A stretch of DNA of 64,000 bases, from positions 30,055,501 through 30,119,500 of the forward strand of contig NC_080588.1 in assembly GCF_029962835.1 (NCBI RefSeq), in the 5' to 3' direction. The notes beneath the pieces were generated by a model. The model was not told where the DNA came from. It ran no database searches and saw nothing but the letters and a program-made list of their open reading frames with translations. The stretch comes from Magnolia sinica. Its lineage: Eukaryota; Streptophyta; Magnoliopsida; Magnoliales; Magnoliaceae. Below, piece by piece: positions 1 to 11,156 of this stretch; within the stretch, counting starts at the first letter, position 1, and every line of letters begins with the position of its first letter. The position numbers and the translations under genes were made by a program.

Positions 1-1300
1 TCTCAAGCTTTAAAAATGGTCCTTTAAAAATGATTGGACATTCTGGATGCAACACATGCATCATGGCGAATTCCATATGGGAAGGATGGATGGCATAGAT
101 GAGGTACATACCTCATGGTGGGGCCCACACTATGGAAGGTGTGGATTATAACACATACATCAGTGGGTCCCATGTGGGGCCTACCATAATGTTTATTTTC
201 CATCCAACCCATTGATAAGGTCACTCAGACCTGGGGCCCACAGTAATGTTTATTTTCCACCCAACCTGGGCCCACTGTAATGTTTATTTGCATCCAATCT
301 GTTCATAAGGTCACGTGGACCAGGGCCCACCATAATGTTTATTTGCATCCAATCTATTCATAAGGCCACGTAGACCAGGGGTTCATGGTGATGTTTGCTT
401 TCCATCCAACCAGTTGATATTATCCAAAACTTCAACAATTTCAGCAACCCAAAAGGGTTTCAATGGCAGACGTTCAATCCCTACTGTTTCCTGTAATGTG
501 GGCCACCTGTGCTTAATTATGGTTGATTTTTGGGTGGCCCGCAGCCAGGGAGGGGGGCCAACAAATGGATGGTATGGATGTTCTACATACATCATAGTGG
601 GGCCCACGACTGCCTCCAACGTTCGGCAACAGGACACTTCTTGTTTTTTTTTAAAAAAAATTATATTTCTACAGATTTTCCTAGGTGGGGCCCACATCGG
701 GCAGATCCACTGCAGCCATTGGATTCCACGGTCCAAGACTGACCAGATGAGTCCAATATACAGCCTATTTTTGGTGAATAGAAGGATCAAGGTGGGTTTC
801 AATGATAATATCGCTATTTCCTATGGTATGGCCCGCTAGAAAATGGAATCAACTTCATTTTTCGGCTCAACGCCTAAAATGAGCTGGAGAATGGAATGGA
901 TGGCTTGGATTATATATATACATCAAGGTGGGGCCTGCATGCATGGCCCATCCCAAGCCCAGTACACCCCACGTCAGTTTACACTTCACTGTTAGCCACC
1001 CACCCCGCACGTCAATCCATGCTTCATGGTGGAGCCGCGTCCAGCGTCCCGGGACATTGGGTAGCGATGATACAAACACGTGCACTATGATGGGTCCCAC
1101 ATGTACATGGCCCACCATGTATATATATATGATATATAAAATAAACATAATATATAACATGTGGGATTTCCCACCATCCCAAAATGGATGGTGGATTTCA
1201 CTTGAAATGTGGTGGGCCACACCGTTTGATGGATGGAGTAGATTTAATATGATTCGGTGGGGCCCACATCATTCTAGGGAAAGATAGATAGAGAGAGAGA
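1..1300. repeat. GTGGGGCCCAC-type interspersed repeats
   Basis: Several copies of the motif GTGGGGCCCAC, next to CATCATGGTG or TGATGTATGT and a GGATGGATGGNNTGGAT stretch, occur in both orientations (about 90-190, 540-620, 690, 900-960, 1090-1130, 1200-1270). The arrangement suggests old terminal-inverted-repeat or MITE-like elements, but I could not fix ends or target duplications here. A short TA-rich run lies at 1117-1150 and a GA run at 1285-1303. I see no credible gene; open frames in this stretch are short and follow the repeats. Confidence 0.6.
180..400. repeat. Short tandem repeat, TAATGTTTATT units
   Basis: The phrase GGGCCCAC..TAATGTTTATTT..CATCCAA recurs near 187, 245, 278 and 333 with uneven spacing (58, 34 and 55 bases). 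The two last units also share TTCATAAGG(T/C)CACGT. It is a local expansion inside a GTGGGGCCCAC-type repeat, with no coding content. Confidence 0.6.
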
Positions 1301-1799
1301 GAGTGTGACACGTGAAGGGGAGGGACCCCGCCACTATTGGGCCCTCCCAAATACATTGCATAGATCAAGTGGGTCGCACAACAAGTGGGCCCTTAAAATA
1401 AAAAACAATGGTAGATCACCCACCTCTAGGCTTTCTCCTTGATCCCTTGGACTCCTTAGCTCCTTACCTTCACTTTTGATGGAGGTTGATGGGGTTTTGA
1501 TGGTGAGGATGAGAGATGAGAGGGTGGGCCACACTTAGCATTTGGGAGAGAGTTTGGGGAGGCTTAGACGTGTAGATTTTCTTGTTGCTTGAGAGAGAGT
1601 TTTTAAGAAATGAGAGAAATGGAGAATTAATGGATGAAAGGGATGGATGGAGTGGTGGGTGTAAGGAAAAGTGATGGGGAAGTAAGATGGTGTTTGAAAT
1701 TTTGTAAAAAGAGGTATGATGAGTTTGAAAATTTTGTAAAGGGGAATGGTGAGGTGGAGAGAGAGAGTTGACTTGTGGGGAAAGAGGGATGGGTTGCTT
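1301..1799. other. Unassigned purine-rich DNA
   Basis: G/A-rich on the plus strand with many GAGAG and GGTGGG runs. Overlapping open frames on the minus strand are proline/serine/histidine-rich low-complexity translations of this bias. Nothing recognisable is seen. It may be the remainder of the LTR-type element that ends at 2768. Confidence 0.4.
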
Positions 1800-2768
1800 G
1801 TACCTAGGGCATGGCGTGTACTTGACATTGATTGATGAGACATATTGTAGAGATTCCCTCGATATTCGCAACGCGCGACATTTCTTCAAAATGAACGCAA
1901 GCCCACATCTCCTGGCCTGGGTATCAGTTCGGTGCGTGACTCGCGGTGTTGGAACTGCAGCGACGGCGCGGTCGCCAAGGTACATGTCTCGGGTTGAGCC
2001 AACTTTGGTATGCAGGACTCGGCTTAGGATCGTGCGCAAACGTCAGAAACGGGTTAAGGATTTACCGGGATTTGATTGGAAGGACCGCGGAAGCAAACGA
2101 AACGATACGGACTAGGACACGGGTCTTACACATAGCATTTGGTTTACTGTGCTTCTGTATTGCATAACCCGATTAAGCTTGATAGTATTTGTGGACTCGG
2201 TATCTGATATTTAGGTTACTATATCTCCGCATTGCATTGCTGATCTACATTGCTTCCTCAGTATATGATATTAGCTTATTATGTTTTTGTATCGCATAGC
2301 CTGGATAAGGCTGATGGTATTTATAGGCTTGCAGTATTTTCGCTTACTCTGATATCTATATTATTAGGTTGTGCATCGCATACACTTACACCACCCTCTA
2401 AGCTTTCTATAAGATTATGCACGATAGATCCGTGCAGGTGGCATTAGGTTGCAGTAGCGTTGAGCTTGGAGCGTGCAGCGGACTCCTGGAGCTTTGATTT
2501 TGACATTGTATTTCCCTTTCAGCATTGTATTCAAATGTTTATATTAGTGGATATGTGATGATGATGTTGTCTTTGTGATTTGGGTATACTTATGGTTATG
2601 CTTCTTATGAGACAAATGTACGTTGGAAAATCCTCCTAGTAAGATCCCAGGATCAGAATCTGACGTATAAGCGCTGGGAGCTGAGAATGAGGTATTATGG
2701 ATGCTGTCGGCACCGGATTCGGCGATTGGGAATTCTGTGAGCTCGGTTTTCGAGTTTGGGGCGTGACA
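1800..2768 (-). mobile_element. LTR fragment, Gypsy-type terminus
   Basis: About 260 bases (2508-2768) closely match the right end of the solo LTR at 12763-14139, including the shared stretch CAGCATTGTATTCAAAT and a terminal GCGTGACA. Read on the minus strand, the end is TGTCACGCCCC, a typical start of plant Ty3/Gypsy LTRs. Left of 2508 the two copies no longer match, so this is a different subfamily or a truncated copy. Its far end and any target duplication could not be located, and the left limit given is arbitrary. No primer-binding site is seen next to it, so it looks like a solo or broken LTR. Confidence 0.5.
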
Positions 2769-2789
2769 CAACGGGTCTTAGTTCACATG

Positions 2790-3370
2790 TATAATGGATC
2801 GTTGTTCTCATGTACAATGGTCGTGGATCACATGTTATGTGGGTCGTGACTGTCAACCACGACCCAACATAGATGATAACAACGATCTATATAACATGAC
2901 AACCATGATCGTGGTTGTGATCATGGTTGTTATGCCTAGTGGATCATGGTTGACAAGCACAGTGGATCGTGGATCACATGTTATGTGGGTCATGACTGTC
3001 AACCATGACCCAACATAGATGACAACAATGATCCGTATAATATGACAACCACAATCATGGTTGTGATCATGGTTGACAGGCACGGTGGATCGTGGATCAC
3101 ATGTTATGTGGGTCGTGACTATCAACCACGACCCAACATAGATGACAACAATGATCTGTATAACATGACAACCACTATCGTGGCTGTGATCATGGTTGAT
3201 ATGCCCAGTGGATCGTGGTTGACAGGCACAGTGGATCGTGGATCATATGTTATGTGGTCAGATTGTCAACCACGACCCAACATAGATGACAACAACGATC
3301 CGTACAACATGACAACCACGATCCTCTATAAACCCGTGTTAACCACGACCCTTCATGGATTACAATCACG
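2790..3370. repeat. Tandem array, 146/123-bp units with GTCGTGG palindromes
   Basis: The phrase GGATCACATGTTATGTGG recurs at about 2825, 2971, 3094 and 3240 (spacing 146, 123, 146). Each unit contains both GTCGTGA..TCAACC and its complement AACCACGACCCAACATAGATGA, so each could fold back on itself. It lies directly 5' of the DUF1985-like coding remnant. The same words fill the introns of that gene and the region after its end. Confidence 0.8.
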
Positions 3371-3397
3371 ATCCTCTATGTACTACAATTATGACCT

Positions 3398-4426
3398 ATG
3401 CTAAATTTCGAGTCCAAAATTTGCAAGACCATCTCATTATTGATTAACAATCCACGACCATATTGGAATGTAGGTCGAAATAAGCCAATGATGACCACAT
3501 GCTTAGACTTCGAAAAGGCACAGGTCTCTTCGAAGTGCTCCATCAGTTTTTTGAAGGAATACATGATTGAAGATATGGAGAAGAATCCTGATAGAAAGAA
3601 ATTATTTAGGAACAACTATTTTGGATTTTTGCTTGACTTTCCACTGACTGGGTGGATGGCACACTCTCAGATCATGCATTTGCCTAATGCAGAGGCATGT
3701 TGGTGATTTGACATTCGATGTTCAGGGCACCATAATAAAATTTACTGAGCTCGATTTTGCATTAATAATGGGTCTTAAGTTTGGACCAGTTAGGATAGAT
3801 GATGGTAGTCGTGACAAGAACAGAAGAGTAGAGACAGGAAAAGGTATTAGGGAGACCTATTTGAAGGCAGTTAGTGTGAGTAAGAAAGAATTGAAAGAGG
3901 CTTGTATGTCACTCACCAAGAAAGAAGAACATATGGATGCGGTGAAGCTGGCTCTAATAATTTGCGTTGAGAGTCTAATAGTTGGATCTCAGTAAAAGAA
4001 TTACTGTGTTAATAAGTTTATCGACATGGTTGACGACTTGGACTATTTTAATAACTACCCCTGGGGCAGTGTGGGGTATGAATATTTGATAGATGGGGTT
4101 AACACTGTAATTGCCAGTGTTCGTGCGAATGGCCAGTACCCCAAATCATACAACATATGCGGATGCGCGTATGCATTAGAAGTAAGTTATTATTGTCCCT
4201 ATTCATACTTTGAATTTAAATTTTTACTCTGTACATGTTAACCAATATGTAATGCATGATAATTGATTTTAAACAGATTTGGGCATATGAACGTTTCTCG
4301 AAACTCACTGGTGATAGTGGGTGGGCTGCTAGAAGACTGCCTACAAGGATTCCTCGAATACTAAATTAGGATCCTTATAAAGAAAGTAGATATCCCCCCA
4401 CATCAGCCATCTTCATAGCTGTACCG
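3398..4426 (+). pseudogene. DUF1985-like N-terminal region of a Ulp1-family gene (broken)
   Basis: Two frames (3398-3706, then from about 3687 to 4181) encode a protein resembling the DUF1985 domain that precedes Ulp1 protease domains in many plant proteins, several of them carried by Mutator-type transposons. Visible hallmarks are an FGFLLDFP segment, then a DLTFDVQG..IKF.ELDFALIMGLKFG segment about 40 residues later. A frameshift lies near 3690 and a stop at about 3993. A GTAAGT donor follows 4181. An acceptor at 4271-4276 opens a 150-base exon (4277-4426) that begins IWAYERFSKL and ends at a GTAAGA donor; it has one stop near 4360. This WAYE segment is typical of the family just after the main domain. 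Assignment is by pattern memory; a profile search against DUF1985 would settle it. Confidence 0.65.
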
Positions 4427-4489
4427 GTAAGAGTTATTTAATTATTAGTGTAATTTAAATATGTCATATGTGTATAATTAATAAATCAA

Positions 4490-4972
4490 TTTTCCTCCTG
4501 CGGGTGGTGCTAGCTCCAGAGCTTCAATCAACGGTAGAAGAAGTAGAGACCGAGGTTGTCAGGAGTATAACTGATGATACTTATAGAAAGGACAAGGCTC
4601 TACGGGTAGAACCCTTGACAGAGAAAATGGTGGAGGACATGGTGCTCAAACATGTCGCTAGCAGAAAGGAGAAAAGTGGAAGCTTTGTGGATGGAAAGGA
4701 AGAATTGGAGGAAATAAAAAATAAACTTAAGGCTGATCTTAAAGCCTCCCTCGAGACCCTTATTAGCAAGATATTTAAACAGAATAAAAAATTAAGATCT
4801 AAAATAAAGAAATTTAATCAATGGATTGAGACCATTGCCATTGAAGTGGAAGGAATAAAGGATGAAGTGAAGCGGATTGATGGGATTGGAGGAGAAATAA
4901 AGAAACTCAAGGAGGAGAATGCTTCTTTGCACAAAGAAGTGAAGTTGATGAGAGAGATATTCATACAAAATA
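4490..4972 (+). pseudogene. Coiled-coil exon of the Ulp1-family gene
   Basis: An open stretch of about 155 residues with no internal stop, starting after a CTAG acceptor near 4510. It is rich in K, E and I/L with heptad-like spacing (for example LEEIKNKLKADLKASLETL and IKKLKEENASLHKEVKLM). The end, KLKEENASLHKEVK, resembles the repeated 31-codon exons that follow, so it may be the ancestor of that series. A GTATGT donor follows at about 4972. It belongs between the DUF1985-like domain and the protease domain and probably forms an extended dimerising rod. Of all the pieces of this gene it is the best preserved. Confidence 0.6.
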
Positions 4973-5059
4973 TGTATGTGATATTGCTTTGCTTTATTTG
5001 TTAACAGGTCACTGTGAATGTAATGTCTTCTAATATATGATTTTAATACACGTCAACAG

Positions 5060-5197
5060 CACAACAACAATAACAACTGTTGATGATGGGTGAGCCATCT
5101 CAAACGTTTTGAAGATGGGATGAGTCATCTCAAAGATGACAATGCTTCACTGCGGGAGCAGATGAAGCAGCTAATAGATGAGCTTCAGGCAACGAAT
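5060..5197 (+). pseudogene. Exon type A, copy 1 (coiled coil)
   Basis: Lies between an acceptor (GTCAACAG ending 5059) and a donor (GTATATGAAATTGAA from 5198); 138 bases, 46 codons. The 3' part reads SHLKDDNASLREQMKQL, a heptad coil; two stops lie near the start. A second copy with the same upstream intron lies at 24834-24972, so exon A and the type B exons were duplicated together. Confidence 0.6.
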
Positions 5198-5678
5198 GTA
5201 TATGAAATTGAAGTTATCTTAATTCTTATTTGGTCGTAGTTGTGTTCATATATGAGTCATAGTTATCATCCACAAAGGATCGTTGTTATCATCCACAAGG
5301 GGTCGTGGTTGTCATACACATTGAGTCGTGGTTGATGCACGACCCAATATGGATGACAACCATGATCCAGACGAGGGTCTTGGTTATTGTGAAAAATGGG
5401 TTGTGGCTTGTATGAACTATGGATCGTGGTTATCATACATAGTAGGTCATGATTTTCAACTAAAAGGATCGTGATTTACATCCACGATGGTTCATGGGTG
5501 TGGTTGAGCCACGACCCAATATGGACAACAACCACGATCCATTGGTCGTAAGAACTACGACCATTTTCTTGATCGTAGTTATCATCCACAGTGGGTCGTG
5601 GTTCACAACCAGGAAGGGCCGTAATGAGTTCCTTAAAAAAGACATTGAAATACATAATAATATATGATTTTATTACAG

Positions 5679-5771
5679 GACAAAGTCCCTTCGATAAGCC
5701 CTCTCAGAGGAGAGAATGCTTTACTACAGGAGTAGTTGAAGAAGCTTGGAGAGGAGTTCCAAGCAATGAAG
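5679..5771 (+). pseudogene. Exon type B, copy 1
   Basis: 93 bases between TATTACAG and the donor GTTTAC. It encodes about SPLRGENALLQE then a coil ending LGEEFQAMK, with one stop (TAG for the usual CAG). It is the first clear member of a family of seven exons of 31 codons. Because 93 is a multiple of three, copies can be added or skipped without changing frame. Confidence 0.65.
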
Positions 5772-6224
5772 GTTTACAAAATTGAAGTTATCTTGATTCT
5801 TATTTGGTTATAGTTGTGTTCATATATGGGTCGTGGTTATCATCCACAAAGGATCGTTGTTATCATCCTTCGTCTGGGTCGTGATTGTCATACACATTGG
5901 GTCGTAGTTGATGCATGACCCAATATGGATGGTTACTGTGAAAATGGGTCGTGATTTGTATGAACTATGGATCGTGGTTATCATTCATAATGGATCGTGA
6001 TTTTCAACCAAAGGGATCATTATTTTCATCTATAATGGTTCGTGGTTGTGGTTGAACCACGACCGAATATGGACGACAACCACGCTCCATTGGTCATAAT
6101 AACCACGACCCTTTTCTTGATCGTAGTTGTCATCCATAGTGGGTCGTGGTTCACAACCAGGAAGGGTCATGGTTGAATTCCTTAAAAAAGACATATTGAA
6201 ATACATAATAATATATGATTTTCT

Positions 6225-6305
6225 TTGATGAGCCCTTTCAAAAGAGAGAATGGTTCACTGCAGGAGCAGATGAAGAAGCTTGGAGAGGAGTTCCAAGCAA
6301 TGAAG
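6225..6305 (+). pseudogene. Exon type B, copy 2 (5' end deleted)
   Basis: Matches the other B exons from ATGAGCCC to ATGAAG, followed by the donor GTAGATG. The TATTACAG acceptor and the first codons are missing through a short deletion (GATTTTCTTTGATGAGCC), so it would not be spliced in as such. It retains ENGSLQEQMKKLGEEFQAMK with no stop. Confidence 0.6.
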
Positions 6306-6829
6306 GTAGATGAAATTGAATTTATCTTATTTAATCGTTGTTCCTTTTTATCTCGTGGTTACCATCCAAAGATGGATCGTTGTTATCATCCACCAAGGGT
6401 CGTGGTTGTCATACACATTGGGTCGTAGCTGATGCACAACCCAATATGGATGACAACCACGATCCAGACTAGGGTCTTGGATACAGTTTTACAAGGGTTG
6501 TGGTTTGTATGAACTGTGGATCGTGGTTATCATCCATAGTGGATCGTGATTTTTCATCCACGATCACCCATGGGTGTGAACCACGACTCAATGTGGATGA
6601 CAACCACGATCCAGATGGAGGGTCGTGGTTCACATTCCCAATGGAACCTGGTATCCATTCATAGTGGGTTGTGGTTAAACCACTACCCAATATGGACGAA
6701 AACCATGCTCCATTGGTTGTAATAACCACGACCCTTTTCTTGATCGTAGTTGTCATCCACAGTGGGTTGTGGTTGAGTTCCTTAAAAAAGATATATTGAA
6801 ATACATAATAATATATGATTTTCTTGCAG

Positions 6830-6899
6830 GACAATGTCCCTTCGATGGGCCCTCTCGGAGGAGAGAATGCTTCACTACAGGAGCAAATGAAGTAGCTTA
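6830..6899 (+). pseudogene. Exon type B, copy 3, 5' part (interrupted)
   Basis: Starts after TTCTTGCAG and reads DNVPSMGPLGGENASLQEQ before a TAG. At 6899 the exon is broken by a MITE; a few exon bases reappear at 7469-7477 and the last bases at 22723-22736, beyond the Gypsy element. Putting the flanks side by side restores the usual B-exon order (..GCTTAGAGAGGAGA then TCTAAGCAATGAAG and a GTATATG donor), which shows that both insertions came after the exon multiplication. Confidence 0.75.
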
Positions 6900-7465
6900 G
6901 GGCTTGTTTGGATACACATTTTGGGATGTATTGTATCGTATTAGAAGTTATGATTTAACGTTTACCGTGTTTGGATTAGAGTGAATAGGAGTTGAATCCC
7001 ATGCGTGCGAATACAAACTCCAGCCAAATTTTTGAACTGACGGTATAGTATTGTCAGTAGGTTCTGTTGCCATTAATACTTCGTATTCATTGCATTGTAT
7101 TCGGTAGCGGATGAAAGGTTGAAATTTGTACGATTACAAGATATCTGGTACCTATGTAGTGTAAGATCGGGACCGTTCATTTGGTACATTTCAACGTAAA
7201 AATCATCTGGGCTAAAAATTAGAAAGTTTCATATGTCAAACAGGCCACCCGACCCAATTAAGATTGTATAATATGAAGACATAATACATCATATACAAAC
7301 ATTGATCTGTATAATGTATTGTATACTATGCCAAATAATACCTCCCATCCAAACATTGATTAGTATTTGATTGATTTGGATGTATTCTGAAAATCGTCTA
7401 ATGTATACATGAACAGTACCCAAATATAATACAATACAATACTATACGCGAATCCAGATAGACCC
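6900..7465. mobile_element. PIF/Harbinger-type (Tourist-like) MITE, 566 bp
   Basis: Bounded by TTA duplications (6897-6899 and 7466-7468). Imperfect terminal inverted repeats: left GGGCTTGTTTGGATACACA, right (complement) GGGTCTATCTGGATTCGCG. The GGGCTTGTTTGGA start and the 3-bp TTA duplication are typical of Tourist-like elements. No transposase is encoded. It inserted into exon B copy 3, and the exon sequence continues on the other side for nine bases before the Gypsy element begins. Confidence 0.85.
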
Positions 7466-7477
7466 TTAGAGAGGAGA

Positions 7478-10400
7478 TGTAACGCCCTGAAAATCGGGGG
7501 TCGAGCATAGACTCAACTCCCGAGTTCCAATGCATCACTTATGCAACATAGATAATGATGATTAAATGTTGTCCATATTAGTACCTTAATATGAATGGGA
7601 TTAAAACAAACTAGCATATCATACTCCAGAGGCAATTAAAGTATGCTAGCGGAAGACTGCGATGTATATATAAACTGTACAAAAGTAATAACAAGCCCTC
7701 AGAGTATGAATGTCACTAGGTTAAATAATTACAAATTTAATTCAAAATATACAAAATCAGAATGTGTAATGTTTTCTATCCAAAACCCTGTAGCCCCGTC
7801 AACGCAAATCTAGGTCTATATAGACCTACTAGAGAGTTGCATATAGGAGAACTCCTCATCATCGTAATAGTCCGACTCTGCCTCATAAGTATCACCATCA
7901 CTTGTAGCTAAGATAGAGTCTGGTTGGTGTTTAAAACACCGTCCCAGAACGTGGGAGTGAATGATCAACTCAGTGGAGCTATAAGGCAAAGGTTAACATG
8001 TTATCAATTTAATCAAGTAGTAATGATAAAGCAATACAATCAAGCATCCCTAAGTACTCTGGTTAATGCAAAAATGATATGTATTAATAATGCATGCCCT
8101 CGCCTGCACTCCCTCTGCGATCTTCCTCTTACGGTCGTGGCATGCACCCCTTCCTCTGTGCTCAACACCAACACCAAAGGCACATGCAATGCGGTGCATG
8201 AGCATGATTACCGAGTTCTTATTAGACCTTTTCATACAGCAGGATTGGGAAGCTAAGGCACCTCCCTTTATATCATATACCCAAACATTGATCCATCTAG
8301 GGTCGTCAATCCTAGCAATCACATATGATAGACAGTTTTCAAGCTGCTACGAAGAGGCTCGACACCTCAGCGCAGGCCTGGTTTATACTCTAGTTTATTA
8401 CGGAAAGGCTCGTCACCTCAACGTAATTTCTAGCGTGCACTCGAGGTCACTATGGGCTCGTCACTATTTTCAAAGGCTCGTCACCAACCCGACTGGGGAC
8501 CACAGCCAGGCTACGCCGGAGTAGGCCGATAGCTCGAATACAATGTCCCATATCACTGTATTCGGCTCACGAGTTTGGGTTGCTCACTGGACACTACGGG
8601 GAGGCTCGTCACCCCAGCGTAGGCCAACAGCTCGACCACGGTGTCCCACACTACCATGCCCGGCTCATGAGTCTGAACGGATCGTGGTACCAAGGTTAAA
8701 CGAGCTTCGCACTGGTAAGTTGGTACCTTAGATTCAAACAGTAGCATCCAAACATGGTGAACATACATCGGGCAAATCGGGTTACTTGACAAGCTCGACT
8801 AACGAGCATACATCGACTTAATCGACATGGAATGCATAAGCATTCCACATGGCCTAACCATTGCCGTCAAACCACGTACGACTCGTATTCATCGAACGTA
8901 TCCATCGTGACTAAATCAATTCGGCCACCGATCGTAAACCGTTACAGATTGCCTAAGCTACATTGTAGCCCCAATCACACTTCACACATTAACATTCACG
9001 TGTAACAACCAAAGCCAGCATGTGACAACCAAATCTAAATATAAATCTTATCTGAGCATTTCAACATAACACATACTACATATGTTACAATACATAGGCA
9101 GTTTATCCATCAATCATATAATAGTAAGGTAGGTTACATAAAGAAACTGTAACCATAGGTAAGGGGATTGAGAATCCTATCTCAACACCCTCATTAGATA
9201 CATTTAAACTAGCATTTTCTCATTCAGGCATTTTATCAAACACTTAGTCTACACATATTACATACATGTAATAAATCAGTTAAAACACATGTTATAGCAA
9301 ATCCTCCTATATAGGAGTTTTCACACGCACAACGATCATGTATTAGCAATCAATAATCATAGCAAGCACAAATCATAATTCTATATTCATTCAAACATTT
9401 TAACAAACACTTAAAATGCATTCGAAATAGCCTAACCTGCATATATGTGTAATATGTTGAAACATCCTAACTACGCATATGTGATAACACTCAAGTCAGT
9501 CATAAATCATTAACTGACATTAAAAGCCTTGAAAACCATAACCTAAATGTTTATAGTCCGCACCTTACGCCGGTAGACACGTAACGAACTCAGTTCGTTC
9601 TCTAACTCATCCTCTACGGCACAACTGCAACCTACAGTATGAAACAGATTAGTTATTTCATCCTTTACTCTACTAGAAGCCCTAAAATAGGTTAGGGTTG
9701 GGATTTCTTACCCGAAAAAGGAACCAGAATCACTAGTGTAGTGATACGGTAGCGGTGATACGATACGTAGAGCGGCAGGGGAGAATCTCTGCAGCAAACC
9801 CTAGCTTTCCCTCACACTTTCTCTCTCTTTCCTTATCTTTCTTTTCTCTTCTCTCACCTAGAGTTTCAAATTCGTATGGAATGAGAGAGGGAGGGTTTAA
9901 GGCCCTTATATAGGCCCATAACCGATGGGAATGGCCCCAGGGCCATGGTATACTTAGGTTATAACCAAATAGTGACTGTTCCGATCCAACGGAGCACATC
10001 TCGAGGTCCCTTTCCACATGCGGTCGGACTTATGCTGCCTGACGTTGGATCTAGGTCAGGTTAAGTTTTCAGTCCGATTGGACTTACAGATCGACCATGG
10101 AGGACTAGTTTCAGTTCAACGGTCACCGGCACTCGATCAGGGCCACAAGTACACTGACATGTGTTGGAAATTTTCCCTAATCCGAGGGTGTAATTGGGTC
10201 AGAATCAGACGGTTTGAATCCTTAGATTTGGGCTGCAAGTAAACAACTCAATTCACTTAAGTTTCAGTTCATTTCCTAAAGATATTCGCGTTTCTCACAC
10301 ACTTCGCTCTAGGCTCAAGTTGTGCGTTTCTGGGTACTATTAGGACTTGGTTTCCGAGGTGGCTATCAAGTCCAGGAAAGCGGTCATAATCGTATAGTTT

Positions 10401-10689
10401 TGGGGTAATCGGACCTTCGCCCGCAGTCTAGGTCTGATACGGAGTTTCAAAGTGCTCCCAAGAGCAACTGGGTTTTGAGATGGATCCTAAGTTTTTAGGT
10501 AATATAGCATTAACGGTTCTACTCGTTTTGGGTCTTACAGATCGTATTTAAAGTGATTAGTGCTAATTCACAAGTAATCTTGTTTAACACTTAGTTAATT
10601 CTCATTTAATTCCTAAAGGATTTGGTCCTTAGTGATTTCTACCTAAGGTGGTACTCGGGTCTTTATACGGATTTTTCTGAGATGTTACA
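7478..10689 (-). repeat. 3' LTR of the Gypsy element
   Basis: 3212 bases. On the minus strand it starts TGTAACATCTCAG and ends GGGCGTTACA. It matches 19505-22717 along its whole length. In a stretch of about 150 bases compared by eye (7528-7680 against 19560-19710) there are roughly eight or nine differences, so the copy is not recent. It carries a TATA-like block (9903-9913) and, at 8345-8640, repeated GGCTCGTCACC words. The open frames in it are not genes: they run antisense to the element and are not kept between copies. Confidence 0.92.
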
Positions 10690-10706
10690 ATCTACCCCCT
10701 ACCCCC
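10690..10706 (-). other. Polypurine tract of the Gypsy element
   Basis: On the minus strand AAGGGGGTAGGGGGTAGATT lies directly before the 3' LTR, where the plus-strand primer for reverse transcription is expected. Confidence 0.8.
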
Positions 10707-11156
10707 TTAAGTAAAAAATTTCATCCTCAAAATTAGTACCTTTTCGTACTCCTCGAGAATCTGAGGGTAGTTCTTTCGGACTTCAGCTTCTGTTTCCCAA
10801 GTAGCCTCCTCTTCAGTGTGGTGTGTCCACAGAACCTTCACAAGTGGAATCACTTTACTGCGCAACACCTGCTCCTTCCTATCTAGAATATGTGTGGGTC
10901 GCAGTATATAAGTAGCATCTTCACTCAACTACACCTGCTCCCATCTGATAATGTGGGAAGGGTCAGGAACGTATTTCTTCAACATGGATACATAAAATAC
11001 ATTGTGCACACCTACGAGTAGTGTGAGTAAAGCAAGGCGGTACGCTACCACACCTACTCGATCTAGGATCTGAAATGAGCCAATGAATCTAGGTGTGAGC
11101 TTCCCCTTCTTGCCAAACCGGAGGACTCCCTTCATTGTGGAAACTTTCAGAAACAC
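10707..11156 (-). pseudogene. Gypsy integrase C-terminus with chromo-like tail
   Basis: One frame with a single stop near 10928. Residues such as KVSTMKGVLRFGKKGKLTPR, then FIGSFQILDRVG and VFYVSMLKKYVPDPSH, are the conserved C-terminal (SH3-like) part of chromovirus integrases. The next part, ILDRKEQVLRSKVIPLVKV then EEATWETEAEVRKNYP, resembles the chromo-type tail that guides integration to chromatin. It ends at the polyprotein stop next to the polypurine tract. Confidence 0.8.

Larger units (their letters stand above)
5198..6829. repeat. Introns built from GTCGTGGTT palindrome arrays
   Basis: Between the B exons each intron is a fairly constant run of roughly 450-550 bases: GTATATGAAATTGAA, then many alternating words (G)GTCGTGGTTNTCATCCA and TGGATGACAACCACGA, then CATTGAAATACATAATAATATATGATTTTATTACAG. 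Words on the plus strand are repeatedly followed within 20-60 bases by their complements, for example GTCGTGGTTCACAACC and GGTTGTGAACCACGAC. Transcripts would form strong hairpins. The intron arrays were multiplied together with the exons. Confidence 0.75.

Noticed and set aside
1470..2039. 189-codon minus-strand frame rich in S, P, H and L
   Set aside because: Low-complexity translation of purine-biased DNA with an equally long overlapping frame. No family resemblance, and it crosses into LTR-like sequence.
7924..8524. Open frames in the Gypsy LTRs (also 19954-20430)
   Set aside because: They run opposite to the element, have no ATG start in the main frame, and are broken differently in the two LTRs. 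They reflect shared LTR sequence, not a gene.
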